From assembly GCF_002086795.1 (NCBI RefSeq), contig NZ_MVIM01000017.1:51144-115143 (forward strand): 64,000 bases of DNA, given 5' to 3'. Positions 42,015-49,496 of this stretch are shown piece after piece; position 1 is the stretch's first letter, and every line of letters starts with the position of its first letter. Source of the DNA: Mycolicibacterium tusciae (GTDB lineage: Bacteria; Actinomycetota; Actinomycetes; Mycobacteriales; Mycobacteriaceae). Under the pieces are notes generated by a model. The model was not told where the DNA came from. It ran no database searches and worked only from the letters and a program-made list of their open reading frames with translations. Both the position numbers and the translations under genes were made by a program.

Positions 42015-42632
42015 TCACTGACGCGTCGCGTAGTACAGCACGCTGTGATACACCTCGCGCAACAGCATCGGAATCTTCGTGTGAACGGTCTTGAAGGCGC
42101 TGGTGGGAGTGGGCGACGGGTGCGCGTCAAGCCCTAGGTGGGCGGCGACGCGCGTGGCGCGGCGCATGTGCAGCGGGTCGGTGACAATCAGCACTCGGTC
42201 CAGGCCATGTTCGGAAAGCAGCGGCTGGGCGAAAACGAAATTCTGCTTGGTGGTGCGCGATTGCGCCTCGATGAGCAGACGGTCCTCCGGGATGCCCGCC
42301 CCGATCAGCCACTCGCGGCCGGCCTCGGATTCGGCAAGCGTGTCGCCCTGCCCGACGCCGCCTGTCACGACGATCCAACCGACTCGGCCGGACCGAAACA
42401 GCTCGGCAGCATGCCGCAATCGCTCCTCGAACACCGGTGACGGCTCGTCGTCGTCGACGGCCGCGCCGAGAACGATTGCCGCATACGCCGAGACGGGGTC
42501 GGATTGCTCGCTGAATGCAGCGATGTCGATGGCAAGGCCGAGGACCCCTGCCAGAAACAGCGCGGGAGCGATTGCGATTCGTCGAAGTCTTCGGACGAGC
42601 CGTCTGCGTCGCGCCGGTCCGACGAACCGCAT
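42015..42632 (-). CDS. YdcF/SanA-like DUF218 membrane protein
   Basis: The 205-residue protein has a basic N-terminus, one membrane segment (IAIAPALFLAGVLGLAIDIAAF) and a DUF218 domain: AIVLGAAVDDDEPSPVFEERLRHA, VTGGVGQGDTLAESEAGREWL and IEAQSRTTKQNFVFA, VLIVTDPLHMRRA. The family (ElyC, SanA, YdcF) is linked to envelope and peptidoglycan lipid carriers. ATG 42632 is preferred to GTG 42641, because TATCGT on the minus strand (42640-42645) overlaps the GTG and ends 7 nt before the ATG. It is convergent with fusA2, with 15 bp between. Confidence 0.88.
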   Translation of the reverse strand: MRFVGPARRRRLVRRLRRIAIAPALFLAGVLGLAIDIAAFSEQSDPVSAYAAIVLGAAVDDDEPSPVFEERLRHAAELFRSGRVGWIVVTGGVGQGDTLAESEAGREWLIGAGIPEDRLLIEAQSRTTKQNFVFAQPLLSEHGLDRVLIVTDPLHMRRATRVAAHLGLDAHPSPTPTSAFKTVHTKIPMLLREVYHSVLYYATRQ

Positions 42633-42699
42633 CCATGTCACGATACTTTGTGCGACCCCCTTCCCTGGCGTTCACTATGGGGGCTAACGCGACCACCCA

Positions 42700-43431
42700 C
42701 TAGCGCGGCGGGTCGCCCTGCCAGCTGAAGCTGTTGACGTATTTGCCCATATCCAAAGCGATCTGGGTGTTGGCGCCGGAGGGCTTGCCGAACCCGAAGT
42801 CGGGTCCGAATTCGTGGTAGGGCCCCACCGCCGAGGCCACGAGAGCGAGATCGTTCTTGATGGCGACCATGATCAGCACCCGCATCCTCTGGTAATTGCT
42901 GTTGGCACCCTGCGGCCACCAGTCGACGATCTCTCCGAACCCGCGCTGGTAGCCGACCATCGCGTTGGGAATCTCGTACGCGGTCCGGGTATCGGGAAAC
43001 ATCTTGCTCACCAGTTCTTCAGCGATCTGCTCAGGTGACCGGCCGGCGACGGGAACACTGAAGAACTGCATGCTGCCGCCATCACCGCCAAGGAACTCGG
43101 CCATCACCTTGTTCGGCTCGGTGGTGATGCGGTAAGCCGAACTGGGCGCGGGATGCGACACCGAGAACGTGCCGTCGGCGGCGGTGAAGCGTGGGTTTAT
43201 CGTGACCGGCGTACCCGTCGGCGGCCTGCCGCACTCCGGCGGGCACATGTAGCGCGCGGGGGGCTTGCTGATCATCGCCGACAGCCCGACCAGCGCCCCC
43301 GCCACGACGGCGATGGTGGCGAACCATATCAGCACCAACCGTGTGCGCGACGTGCGACGCGGCTGGGGCGCCTCGTACGTGCCGGCCGGAACCGCGTATC
43401 CGGGAAAGAAATCCGTCGTCGTCGTGGTCAC
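42700..43431 (-). CDS. Bitopic membrane protein of S53-protease operon, unknown
   Basis: The 243-residue protein has a Thr-rich start, one membrane segment (LVLIWFATIAVVAGALVGLSAM, about 32-53) and an exported domain. The domain opens with Cys-containing YMCPPECGRPP and continues as FSVSHPAPSSAYRI, VMAEFLGGDGGSMQFFSV, EELVSKMFPDTRTA and MRVLIMVAIKNDLALVASAV. The beta-rich pattern resembles PsbP/Mog1-like lipoprotein domains but I cannot assign it. GTG 43431 overlaps the upstream zinc-ribbon gene by 4 bp, so it is the last gene of a three-gene operon. Confidence 0.75.
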   Translation of the reverse strand: MTTTTTDFFPGYAVPAGTYEAPQPRRTSRTRLVLIWFATIAVVAGALVGLSAMISKPPARYMCPPECGRPPTGTPVTINPRFTAADGTFSVSHPAPSSAYRITTEPNKVMAEFLGGDGGSMQFFSVPVAGRSPEQIAEELVSKMFPDTRTAYEIPNAMVGYQRGFGEIVDWWPQGANSNYQRMRVLIMVAIKNDLALVASAVGPYHEFGPDFGFGKPSGANTQIALDMGKYVNSFSWQGDPPR

Positions 43432-44624
43432 GGCGTGTCGGGACCTTCACGCACCGGACGGGCGTCGCGCCGGTCTTCGCGTGACGACCGTGACGATGCC
43501 CGCGTCGCCACCCCGCACGCGGGGCAGAAAGCCATGTCCGGCACCACATGTCCGCAGTGCGTACACAACAGCGGCTCATCCGACTGGATCTCGTCGTGCA
43601 CCTCGTGCAGCAGCGCCAGATGCAAACCGATGCGCAACACCAGCATGGCGACCAGCGTCAGTGCCAGATAGAGCACCAGCATCAACAACTGCGGGACACG
43701 GGCGACGTCGATCAGGCCCAGCCCGAGATAGACGGCGAGGATCGCCGCCGCGAGGCCGACGAGAACCAGCCGCACCATGCCGGGGTGCTGGTCTTTCTTA
43801 CTTGCCGGGCGGGTGAACCACAGTGCAGCACCGATCAATCCACCAGCGGCCGCAGTGATCAACGGTATCGAGATGCCCCTGATGCCCGCCTCGACGAGCA
43901 GGCTCTCCAGTGGGCGCTTGCTGATGGCCCCGGTCCCGAACAGCGGAACCGACCGCGTCATCGCCGCCGCGGCCATGAACGCGAAGGCGCCCAGCATACC
44001 GATCCTGAAGCCGTCCAACGCTTCTCGTGAGGACGGTCGGAACACCCTCACGATCACAGCCGGCATCAGCATCAGGATCACCCCGCCCAGGGGGATGCCG
44101 ATCCCTACGCGGAGCATCCGCATGCCCGTGATGGCCGAGCCCAGACCGACCTCGTACGAGCGGGCGACCATCGCACCCGTGAGCAGGACCCATCCCACCC
44201 CGAATCCAACGCCGAGCACCGCGGTGAGCACCAATGTGCTGACCGGGAAGTCGCGGAAGGCATCCGACTCGCGGAGATAAATGAGGTACAGCACGGGCAG
44301 GCCCAACGTGCCGACGGTGATCAGGGCGGCGGGCAGACGCAGCAGTGTGAATGCGACGAGGCACACCAGCAGCACCACCAGACCCAGCCGGAACGCCGTT
44401 CGGGAGCGCTGCGCCACCTGAGGGAACAGCGAACTGGCCAACGACAGCTGCAGCAGGTGCTCGTTCGGCGCCGCCCCGAAGTTCTTGAGGCGCAACCAGT
44501 CCGGGCCCTCGCCAGGCCGCGGTTGCAGGTGGCATCCGCACAGTCCGCAGTACTCGCCGTCCGGTACGTCGGTCTTGCAGATGCGGCATTCCGTTGTCGG
44601 GACGGAATCGTCGGGAGTCGTCAT
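43428..44624 (-). CDS. Polytopic membrane protein with zinc ribbons at both ends
   Basis: The 398-residue protein begins with a zinc ribbon (TECRICKTDVPDGEYCGLCG) and ends with a second one (LLCTHCGHVVPDMAFCPACG), giving two C-x2-C pairs at each end. Between them lie about eight or nine hydrophobic segments (for example LGLVVLLVCLVAFTLLRLP and LVLVGLAAAILAVYLGLGLI). The arrangement resembles PrsW/PspC-like or zinc-ribbon 'membrane' proteins, but no catalytic motif was seen. It overlaps the S53 peptidase gene by 4 bp and the downstream gene by 4 bp. The function is unknown; context suggests partnership with the peptidase. Confidence 0.78.
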   Translation of the reverse strand: MTTPDDSVPTTECRICKTDVPDGEYCGLCGCHLQPRPGEGPDWLRLKNFGAAPNEHLLQLSLASSLFPQVAQRSRTAFRLGLVVLLVCLVAFTLLRLPAALITVGTLGLPVLYLIYLRESDAFRDFPVSTLVLTAVLGVGFGVGWVLLTGAMVARSYEVGLGSAITGMRMLRVGIGIPLGGVILMLMPAVIVRVFRPSSREALDGFRIGMLGAFAFMAAAAMTRSVPLFGTGAISKRPLESLLVEAGIRGISIPLITAAAGGLIGAALWFTRPASKKDQHPGMVRLVLVGLAAAILAVYLGLGLIDVARVPQLLMLVLYLALTLVAMLVLRIGLHLALLHEVHDEIQSDEPLLCTHCGHVVPDMAFCPACGVATRASSRSSREDRRDARPVREGPDTP

Positions 44625-46219
44625 TCGGCCGCCTCTTGGAGGATCAGCAGGTTGCGTACGAGGTTGTCGACATCTGGGGTACCGAGCCCGGTGATGAGGT
44701 CGTAACCCGGTCCGGCCTCGGCGACGGCGTTGGCGCCGAGCGTCACGTCACGGAACGCGGGCAGCGGCGCCCCCTCGGCGATCCGGTAGAGCAGCGGATT
44801 GAAGGCACCGATCAGCTGCCCGCCGTTGGCGAGCAGGTACTGGTTCATCACCGCGGCAAGGCCCGCCCAGATCGGCGCGGACTGCGAGGTCCCGCCACCG
44901 ACCAGTTCGGTTCCCTTGAAGATGATGCGCACGCCGGTGAAGGGGTCGGCGACGGCCGCGACGTCCGGCGTCAGCCTGCGCTCGGTATCGCTGTCGGGCA
45001 TCACAGCCCGTTGCCATTCCGGGCGGTCGAACAGGTTGGAAACCCCGCCGCCGCTGCCGACCGACAGCGGGACGTCGTACCAGGCCTGCTCGGCAAGCCA
45101 CCTGCCGTCGGCGTCGGTGGACAGCGTCGTGCCGCCGACATCGGTCATCTCCGGCAGTGACGCCAGCGAGTCCAGCCCGATATCGGCGTCGCCGGGCGGA
45201 GACGACCAGTCGTCGCCACCCTTGCACTCCAGGCCGGCGAGATCGCCGCTCGCGTTGAACGCGGTAGTGCCGTTCGCCTGTGCCGCCGCGAGTGCTTCCC
45301 GCGCCGGTGCGAGATCGGCGGCGGTGATGAGTTTGTCGCAACCCCATCCGATCGAAAAGCTCCAGATCGCGCCGGGATAGCGGCGATCGGCTTCGGCGAA
45401 CAACTCGCCGATCTTCTCGAACGTGCCGTCGCCGGAGATCGTCGACTGGGCGCTGAACACGACCTTGCGCGCATCCGGTGCCACGGCGTGGGCGACTTCG
45501 AGATCCATCGTCGTCTCGCCGCGCGGGTCGTCGAGCTCGCCACCGACGACTTCCGGCGTGAACTGGGGCAGCCCGTACGTGGTCGCGAACGCGTCCAGAT
45601 CGGACTGGTCGAAACCGTCGAAGGCGAAGAACACGATCGTGGTGCCCTTGCCCGTATAGCCGTCGGCGGCCAGCCGCGAAGCGTTGTAGGTGTTCAACAG
45701 TGCGCTGGGCTTCAGTCCCTTGTCCGGCACGTCGAGCGGAAACATCCGCGTCTGCGACGTGTGGTGTGGCAGGTAGCCCAGGATCCGTCCCACCTCGGCG
45801 ACCTCGGGGGTCAGCGCCTCGGGAATCGAGGGCTGTTGCGGCGACGCGTAGAACACCTGACCGCGCTTACCGCGGTAGTCATGGACCTCGACGTCGAATG
45901 CGTCGGCCACCTTCTCCGCCGCGCCCTCGAGCACCGCCCAGGCCCGCCCCGGCTTCCACCTGACGTCCAGGCCCTGGCTGTGCGCCCAGTCGAAAACGCC
46001 GTCCGGGCGCGCCGGCCCATGCAGCGCGAGGGTCAGCTGGGCGTTGTCGTTGTGCGACGGCCCCAGATCGGTGGAGCTGGCAAGCAGGTACGAGTACGGC
46101 CCTGCGATGGCATCGCCGCCGTCTGTGCCGGGACGCGAAGACGTCAGTCGTAGGTCGGAAACGAGCATCATCACGCTGACGGCAACCAACGCCAGCACGC
46201 CGATATGCCGCGCCTTCAC
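44621..46219 (-). CDS. S53 family peptidase (sedolisin), membrane-linked
   Basis: The 532-residue protein has an N-terminal hydrophobic segment (IGVLALVAVSVMMLVSDL), a pro-kumamolisin domain (about 45-185) and the peptidase domain. The catalytic Glu-Asp pair is visible in PRGETTMDLEVAHAVAP (ExxxD), and the Ser in GGGTSQSAPIWAGLAAV; SFSIGWGC and the C-terminal D-T-G-L-G-PD Ca-site-like region also fit. Sedolisins are acid-active endopeptidases. TACGCT on the minus strand (46227-46232) ends 7 nt before the GTG start. It is the first gene of an operon with the zinc-ribbon and bitopic membrane proteins. Confidence 0.9.
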   Translation of the reverse strand: MKARHIGVLALVAVSVMMLVSDLRLTSSRPGTDGGDAIAGPYSYLLASSTDLGPSHNDNAQLTLALHGPARPDGVFDWAHSQGLDVRWKPGRAWAVLEGAAEKVADAFDVEVHDYRGKRGQVFYASPQQPSIPEALTPEVAEVGRILGYLPHHTSQTRMFPLDVPDKGLKPSALLNTYNASRLAADGYTGKGTTIVFFAFDGFDQSDLDAFATTYGLPQFTPEVVGGELDDPRGETTMDLEVAHAVAPDARKVVFSAQSTISGDGTFEKIGELFAEADRRYPGAIWSFSIGWGCDKLITAADLAPAREALAAAQANGTTAFNASGDLAGLECKGGDDWSSPPGDADIGLDSLASLPEMTDVGGTTLSTDADGRWLAEQAWYDVPLSVGSGGGVSNLFDRPEWQRAVMPDSDTERRLTPDVAAVADPFTGVRIIFKGTELVGGGTSQSAPIWAGLAAVMNQYLLANGGQLIGAFNPLLYRIAEGAPLPAFRDVTLGANAVAEAGPGYDLITGLGTPDVDNLVRNLLILQEAAE

Positions 46220-46258
46220 TCCAACCAGCGTACTTGCGAGAATTCCGCCCAGCCGGTG

Positions 46259-46534
46259 CTAGCCCGTTCGGGGGTGCGTGGCCGACGGGGCCGGCGGGGC
46301 GATCACCGACGGGGAGAACGGGTTGGGGCCACCGGGCTCCAGACGCGGCGCCTTCTCAGTCGGCTCGACCGGCGCGGCCGACGTCGTGGTCGTGGTGGTC
46401 TCCGAGGTGGTGGTCTCGGTGGTCTCGCTCGGTGCCTCTTCTTCGCTGGAGCACGATGCGGTGAGCACAACCATCGCGGTGACCGCGGCGCCGCCGGCGA
46501 TGGCCGCCACGCGGCGACCCAAAACTGACCTCAT
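46259..46534 (-). CDS. Small Thr/Pro-rich lipoprotein, copy 1 of 3
   Basis: The 91-residue product has a signal with lipobox-like VVLTASC (Cys28), then a Glu/Thr-rich stretch and the conserved end EKAPRLEPGGPNPFSPSVI. It is a paralogue of the genes at 53585 and 53915. About 100 bp of its 3' half is nearly identical in DNA to the 53915 copy but in opposite orientation. An AAGGA site precedes the ATG. The function is unknown; the mature form would be a short disordered cell-surface peptide. Confidence 0.8.
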   Translation of the reverse strand: MRSVLGRRVAAIAGGAAVTAMVVLTASCSSEEEAPSETTETTTSETTTTTTSAAPVEPTEKAPRLEPGGPNPFSPSVIAPPAPSATHPRTG

Positions 46535-46651
46535 GTCTCAGTCCTTACTGTCCCGACCAATGCCAGCTGCTACCAAGATCAAACCGGCATCCGGAACTTT
46601 AGCCGAACGCTGAGCAAGCCGCCCGACGAATTTCTCCGTTGGCGATCGTTG

Positions 46652-47008
46652 TCACCGGACAACCGAACCCTTCGCTTCGGCGACCGACGATGAGAGCGAC
46701 AAAACCTGGTCCAAGCCGGTTAACTGGATGGGCCGACTCGTGGCCGGACCGTCGGCGACAACCGCGAACCCCGCGGAGCCGCCGATCTTCTCGTGAGTGG
46801 CCACCAACGCCTGGAGCCCCGCCGACGCGAGGAAGTCCACCGCAGAGAGATCGACGATCAACGCCTTGGGTCGCTGGGCGAGCGCGTCTGCAATGGCCGC
46901 CTCGAACGCCGGGATGGTGGCCAGATCTATTTCGCCGCTGACCGCAAGCACAGCGACGCCGTCGTCGTCGTAGCTGACCGAGGTGGTGATCAGATCCTTC
47001 GCGGGCAC
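46652..47008 (-). CDS. STAS-domain anti-sigma factor antagonist
   Basis: The 118-residue protein is a single STAS domain (VAVLAVSGEIDLATIPAFEAAI, LIVDLSAVDFLASAGLQALV), like SpoIIAA/RsbV, with the phosphorylatable Ser in LASAGL. It would bind an RsbW-type kinase when dephosphorylated. The GTG start is used. It is divergent from rsbR with 152 bp between. The HATPase domain of the protein at 49493-51739 is a candidate partner. Confidence 0.9.
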   Translation of the reverse strand: MPAKDLITTSVSYDDDGVAVLAVSGEIDLATIPAFEAAIADALAQRPKALIVDLSAVDFLASAGLQALVATHEKIGGSAGFAVVADGPATSRPIQLTGLDQVLSLSSSVAEAKGSVVR

Positions 47009-47160
47009 GGCTTTCCTTAAGTCAGCGCCGCAAACTGGTCACGGCGGTGCGCCGAGCTTAACCTGTTGTCGCCGAACGATAGATCTTTGCTTCCACACCG
47101 CAGCCCCAGACCCGCAGGCTAGGGTCAAAACAGCAGCGGAAAGCCGGGGAGGTTTCTTCG

Positions 47161-48039
47161 ATGTCCTATCCGACAGATGTGGCCAGCGCGAGCGTCTCGA
47201 CCGAGGGCTTGTTACCGCAACTGGTGGAGCACCTCAGACAGAACCGCACCGCGCTGCGCGAGGAGTGGGCACGCAGGATCACCGAAGCGGAGTTGTTGAC
47301 CGCGATGTCGCCCGAGGAGATCTTCTCGGAGGCGACCACGGTGTACGACAGCTACGTCGAAGTGCTCGAGACCGGCAGTGTGGAAGCGCTGCAGGACTAC
47401 GCACGCGATCTGTCCGAGCGCATCATTCCGCGAGGTGTGGAGACCAACGAGGTGGTCGGCATCGTGCTGCTGCTGCGCGACGTGCTGGCCCGCTCACTGT
47501 TCGAGAAGTACCAAACCGACTTTGAACTGCTCAACCGCGTGCTCGACGCGTACGAGCCCGCCGCGAACCGCATCGCCAACACGGTGGCCGTCGGATTCGT
47601 GCAGGAACGCGAGCGCATCATCCGCCAGCAGCAGGAAGCGATCCGCGAGCTGTCGACACCGGTGCTGCAGGTGCGTGAGCAACTGCTGATTCTGCCGATC
47701 ATCGGCGTCCTCGACAGTCAACGTGCACGACAGGTCACCGAACAGCTGCTGCGGGCCATCCGCGCCAACCGCGCCAAGGTCGTCGTCATCGACATCACCG
47801 GTGTGCCCACCATCGACTCCACGGTGGCCAACCATCTTGTGCAGACCGTCGACGCGTCGGGACTGATGGGTGCCAGCGTGATCATCACCGGGCTGTCGTC
47901 GGAAATCGCGCTGACCCTGGTGACGATCGGTCTCGACCTGTCGAAGATGAACGCCGTCGGCGACCTGCAGGGTGGCATCGAGGAGGCCGAACGGCTGCTC
48001 GGCTACGAGGTGACCCGCACCGGCGAGCAACCCGGCTAA
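47161..48039 (+). CDS. rsbR: RsbR-type stressosome scaffold (STAS)
   Basis: The 292-residue protein has an N-terminal helical sensory domain (about 1-165, RsbRD-like) and a C-terminal STAS domain beginning VREQLLILPIIGVLDSQRARQ. The phosphorylation region reads VVVIDITGVPTIDSTVANHL, where Ser stands at what I take to be the first regulatory Thr position of Bacillus RsbR, and ITGLSSEIALTLV keeps the second Thr. RsbR and RsbS build the stressosome that holds RsbT. GGGAGG precedes the ATG. It is the first gene of a tightly packed operon. Confidence 0.88.
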   Translation: MSYPTDVASASVSTEGLLPQLVEHLRQNRTALREEWARRITEAELLTAMSPEEIFSEATTVYDSYVEVLETGSVEALQDYARDLSERIIPRGVETNEVVGIVLLLRDVLARSLFEKYQTDFELLNRVLDAYEPAANRIANTVAVGFVQERERIIRQQQEAIRELSTPVLQVREQLLILPIIGVLDSQRARQVTEQLLRAIRANRAKVVVIDITGVPTIDSTVANHLVQTVDASGLMGASVIITGLSSEIALTLVTIGLDLSKMNAVGDLQGGIEEAERLLGYEVTRTGEQPG

Positions 48040-48063
48040 CGCGAGGCACGGCGCAGGATCTTC

Positions 48064-48480
48064 ATGGCAGTTCCCATCCTCAAGCAGGGCACGATCCTCA
48101 TCGCCTCGGTGCAGGCCGCACTCTCGGACTCCGACACCGAACAGCTTCGCCATGACCTGATGGAGCGGGTCAGCCGATACCGCGCGCACGGCATCATCGT
48201 CGACGTGACCGCGATCGATGTGATGGATTCGTTTGCAGCCCGGTCACTTCGAACGATCGCGCATATGACCCGGCTGCGCGGTGCGGACACGGTGATCGTG
48301 GGCCTGCAGCCCGAGGTGGCGTTCGCCATGGTCCAGTTGGGACTCACATTCGACGACATGCACACCGCGCTGGATCTGGAAGAAGGCCTCGCTCTACTGA
48401 GTCGGCATCTGCCGAATCGGAAGCTCGAGGATCGGAAACCGGCGATCGGACGCGACCCCGGAAATGTCCATGCCGACTGA
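48064..48480 (+). CDS. rsbS: RsbS-type stressosome STAS protein
   Basis: The 138-residue protein is a lone STAS domain (VPILKQGTILIASVQAALSDSD, IIVDVTAIDVMDSFAARSLRTI, TVIVGLQPEVAFAMVQLG). The Ser in MDSFAARS aligns with the RsbT-phosphorylated Ser59 of Bacillus RsbS. It follows rsbR by 24 bp and its last 17 bases overlap rsbT. Confidence 0.9.
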   Translation: MAVPILKQGTILIASVQAALSDSDTEQLRHDLMERVSRYRAHGIIVDVTAIDVMDSFAARSLRTIAHMTRLRGADTVIVGLQPEVAFAMVQLGLTFDDMHTALDLEEGLALLSRHLPNRKLEDRKPAIGRDPGNVHAD

Positions 48481-48880
48481 CTTCGTGGTCGACATCAACG
48501 ACTCCGATGACATCGTCACCGCGCGCCAAGCGGGGCACGAACTCGCCAAGCAGCTCGGATTCTCGCTGACCGACGTCACGATGATTGCGACGGCGATCTC
48601 CGAAATCGCCCGCAACATAACGAGTTACGCCGGTCGAGGCGAGGTCCGCGTCGGAGTTCAGCTCCGCGACGGCAGGCAGGCGCTGGTGGTGAGGGCCGAG
48701 GACGACGGTCCGGGCATAGCCGACGTGGAACGCGCGCTTGACGACGGCTACTCCACCGGACGCGGACTCGGGCTCGGACTGCCCGGTGCGCGCAGGCTGA
48801 TGGATCGACTGCAGATCGAGTCGGAGACGGGCCGCGGCACCGTCATCGAGATGTGGAAGTGGATACCCGAAAGTGTTTAG
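48464..48880 (+). CDS. rsbT: RsbT-type serine/threonine kinase
   Basis: The 138-residue GHKL kinase has N box AISEIARNITSYA, G1 DDGPGIADVE and G2 GLGLGLPGARRLMD. RsbT phosphorylates RsbS and RsbR, then leaves the stressosome to activate RsbU. ATG 48464 overlaps rsbS by 17 bp; an alternative ATG lies 6 bp further. It overlaps the phosphatase gene by 8 bp. Confidence 0.92.
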   Translation: MSMPTDFVVDINDSDDIVTARQAGHELAKQLGFSLTDVTMIATAISEIARNITSYAGRGEVRVGVQLRDGRQALVVRAEDDGPGIADVERALDDGYSTGRGLGLGLPGARRLMDRLQIESETGRGTVIEMWKWIPESV

Positions 48881-49496
48881 GCATGGCAAGTTCGGGCCCA
48901 TCGAATGGGCCGCGGTTCGCCGCCCGCGGTCGGGGGAGGTGGTGTGCGGCGATCATCCGGTGGCATTCGACATCGGCGAGGGTGGCGCGCTGTTCGGGGT
49001 GATCGACGGCCTGGGCCACGGCGAGGCGGCGGCTGTGGCCGCGCAGTTGGCGGCCGAGGTCGTGGACCGGGGCCGCGCCGACCCGCTGGATGTGTTGATA
49101 CAGCGCTGTCATCTCGCTTTGACTGAAACACGCGGCGTCGCAATGACATTGGCCTGCGTCGACTTCGAGGCCAACGAGCTGAATTGGATCGGTATCGGCA
49201 ACGTGGCGGCCGATCTCGTTGCCAAGCATCCGAGCGGAGTCGAGGTTCGTTCCTCTGCGCTACTGGTCGGGGGCATCGTCGGATACCGGATACCGCAGAG
49301 CCTTTCTCCCACCCACGTGCCGATCTCCCCCGGCGACCTGCTGGTCATGTCGAGCGACGGCATCGCCGAACAACACCTCAACGACATCGACTTCGCCGCC
49401 CACGCAACGACAATCGCCGAACAACTCGTGGGCCGCTACGGCAGGGAGACCGACGACGCGCTGGTGCTGGCGGCCCGTCATCGAGGTACCGCGTGA
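48873..49496 (+). CDS. rsbX: RsbX-like SpoIIE/PP2C phosphatase
   Basis: The 207-residue PP2C-type phosphatase (GDHPVAFDIGEGGALFGVIDGLGHGEAAAVAA, ISPGDLLVMSSDGIAEQ, ETDDALVLAARH) has the metal-binding Asp in IDGLGHG and the Asp in SSDG. RsbX resets the stressosome by dephosphorylating RsbS and RsbR. It starts at GTG 48873 inside rsbT and overlaps the next gene by 4 bp (GTGA). Confidence 0.9.
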   Translation: MFRHGKFGPIEWAAVRRPRSGEVVCGDHPVAFDIGEGGALFGVIDGLGHGEAAAVAAQLAAEVVDRGRADPLDVLIQRCHLALTETRGVAMTLACVDFEANELNWIGIGNVAADLVAKHPSGVEVRSSALLVGGIVGYRIPQSLSPTHVPISPGDLLVMSSDGIAEQHLNDIDFAAHATTIAEQLVGRYGRETDDALVLAARHRGTA

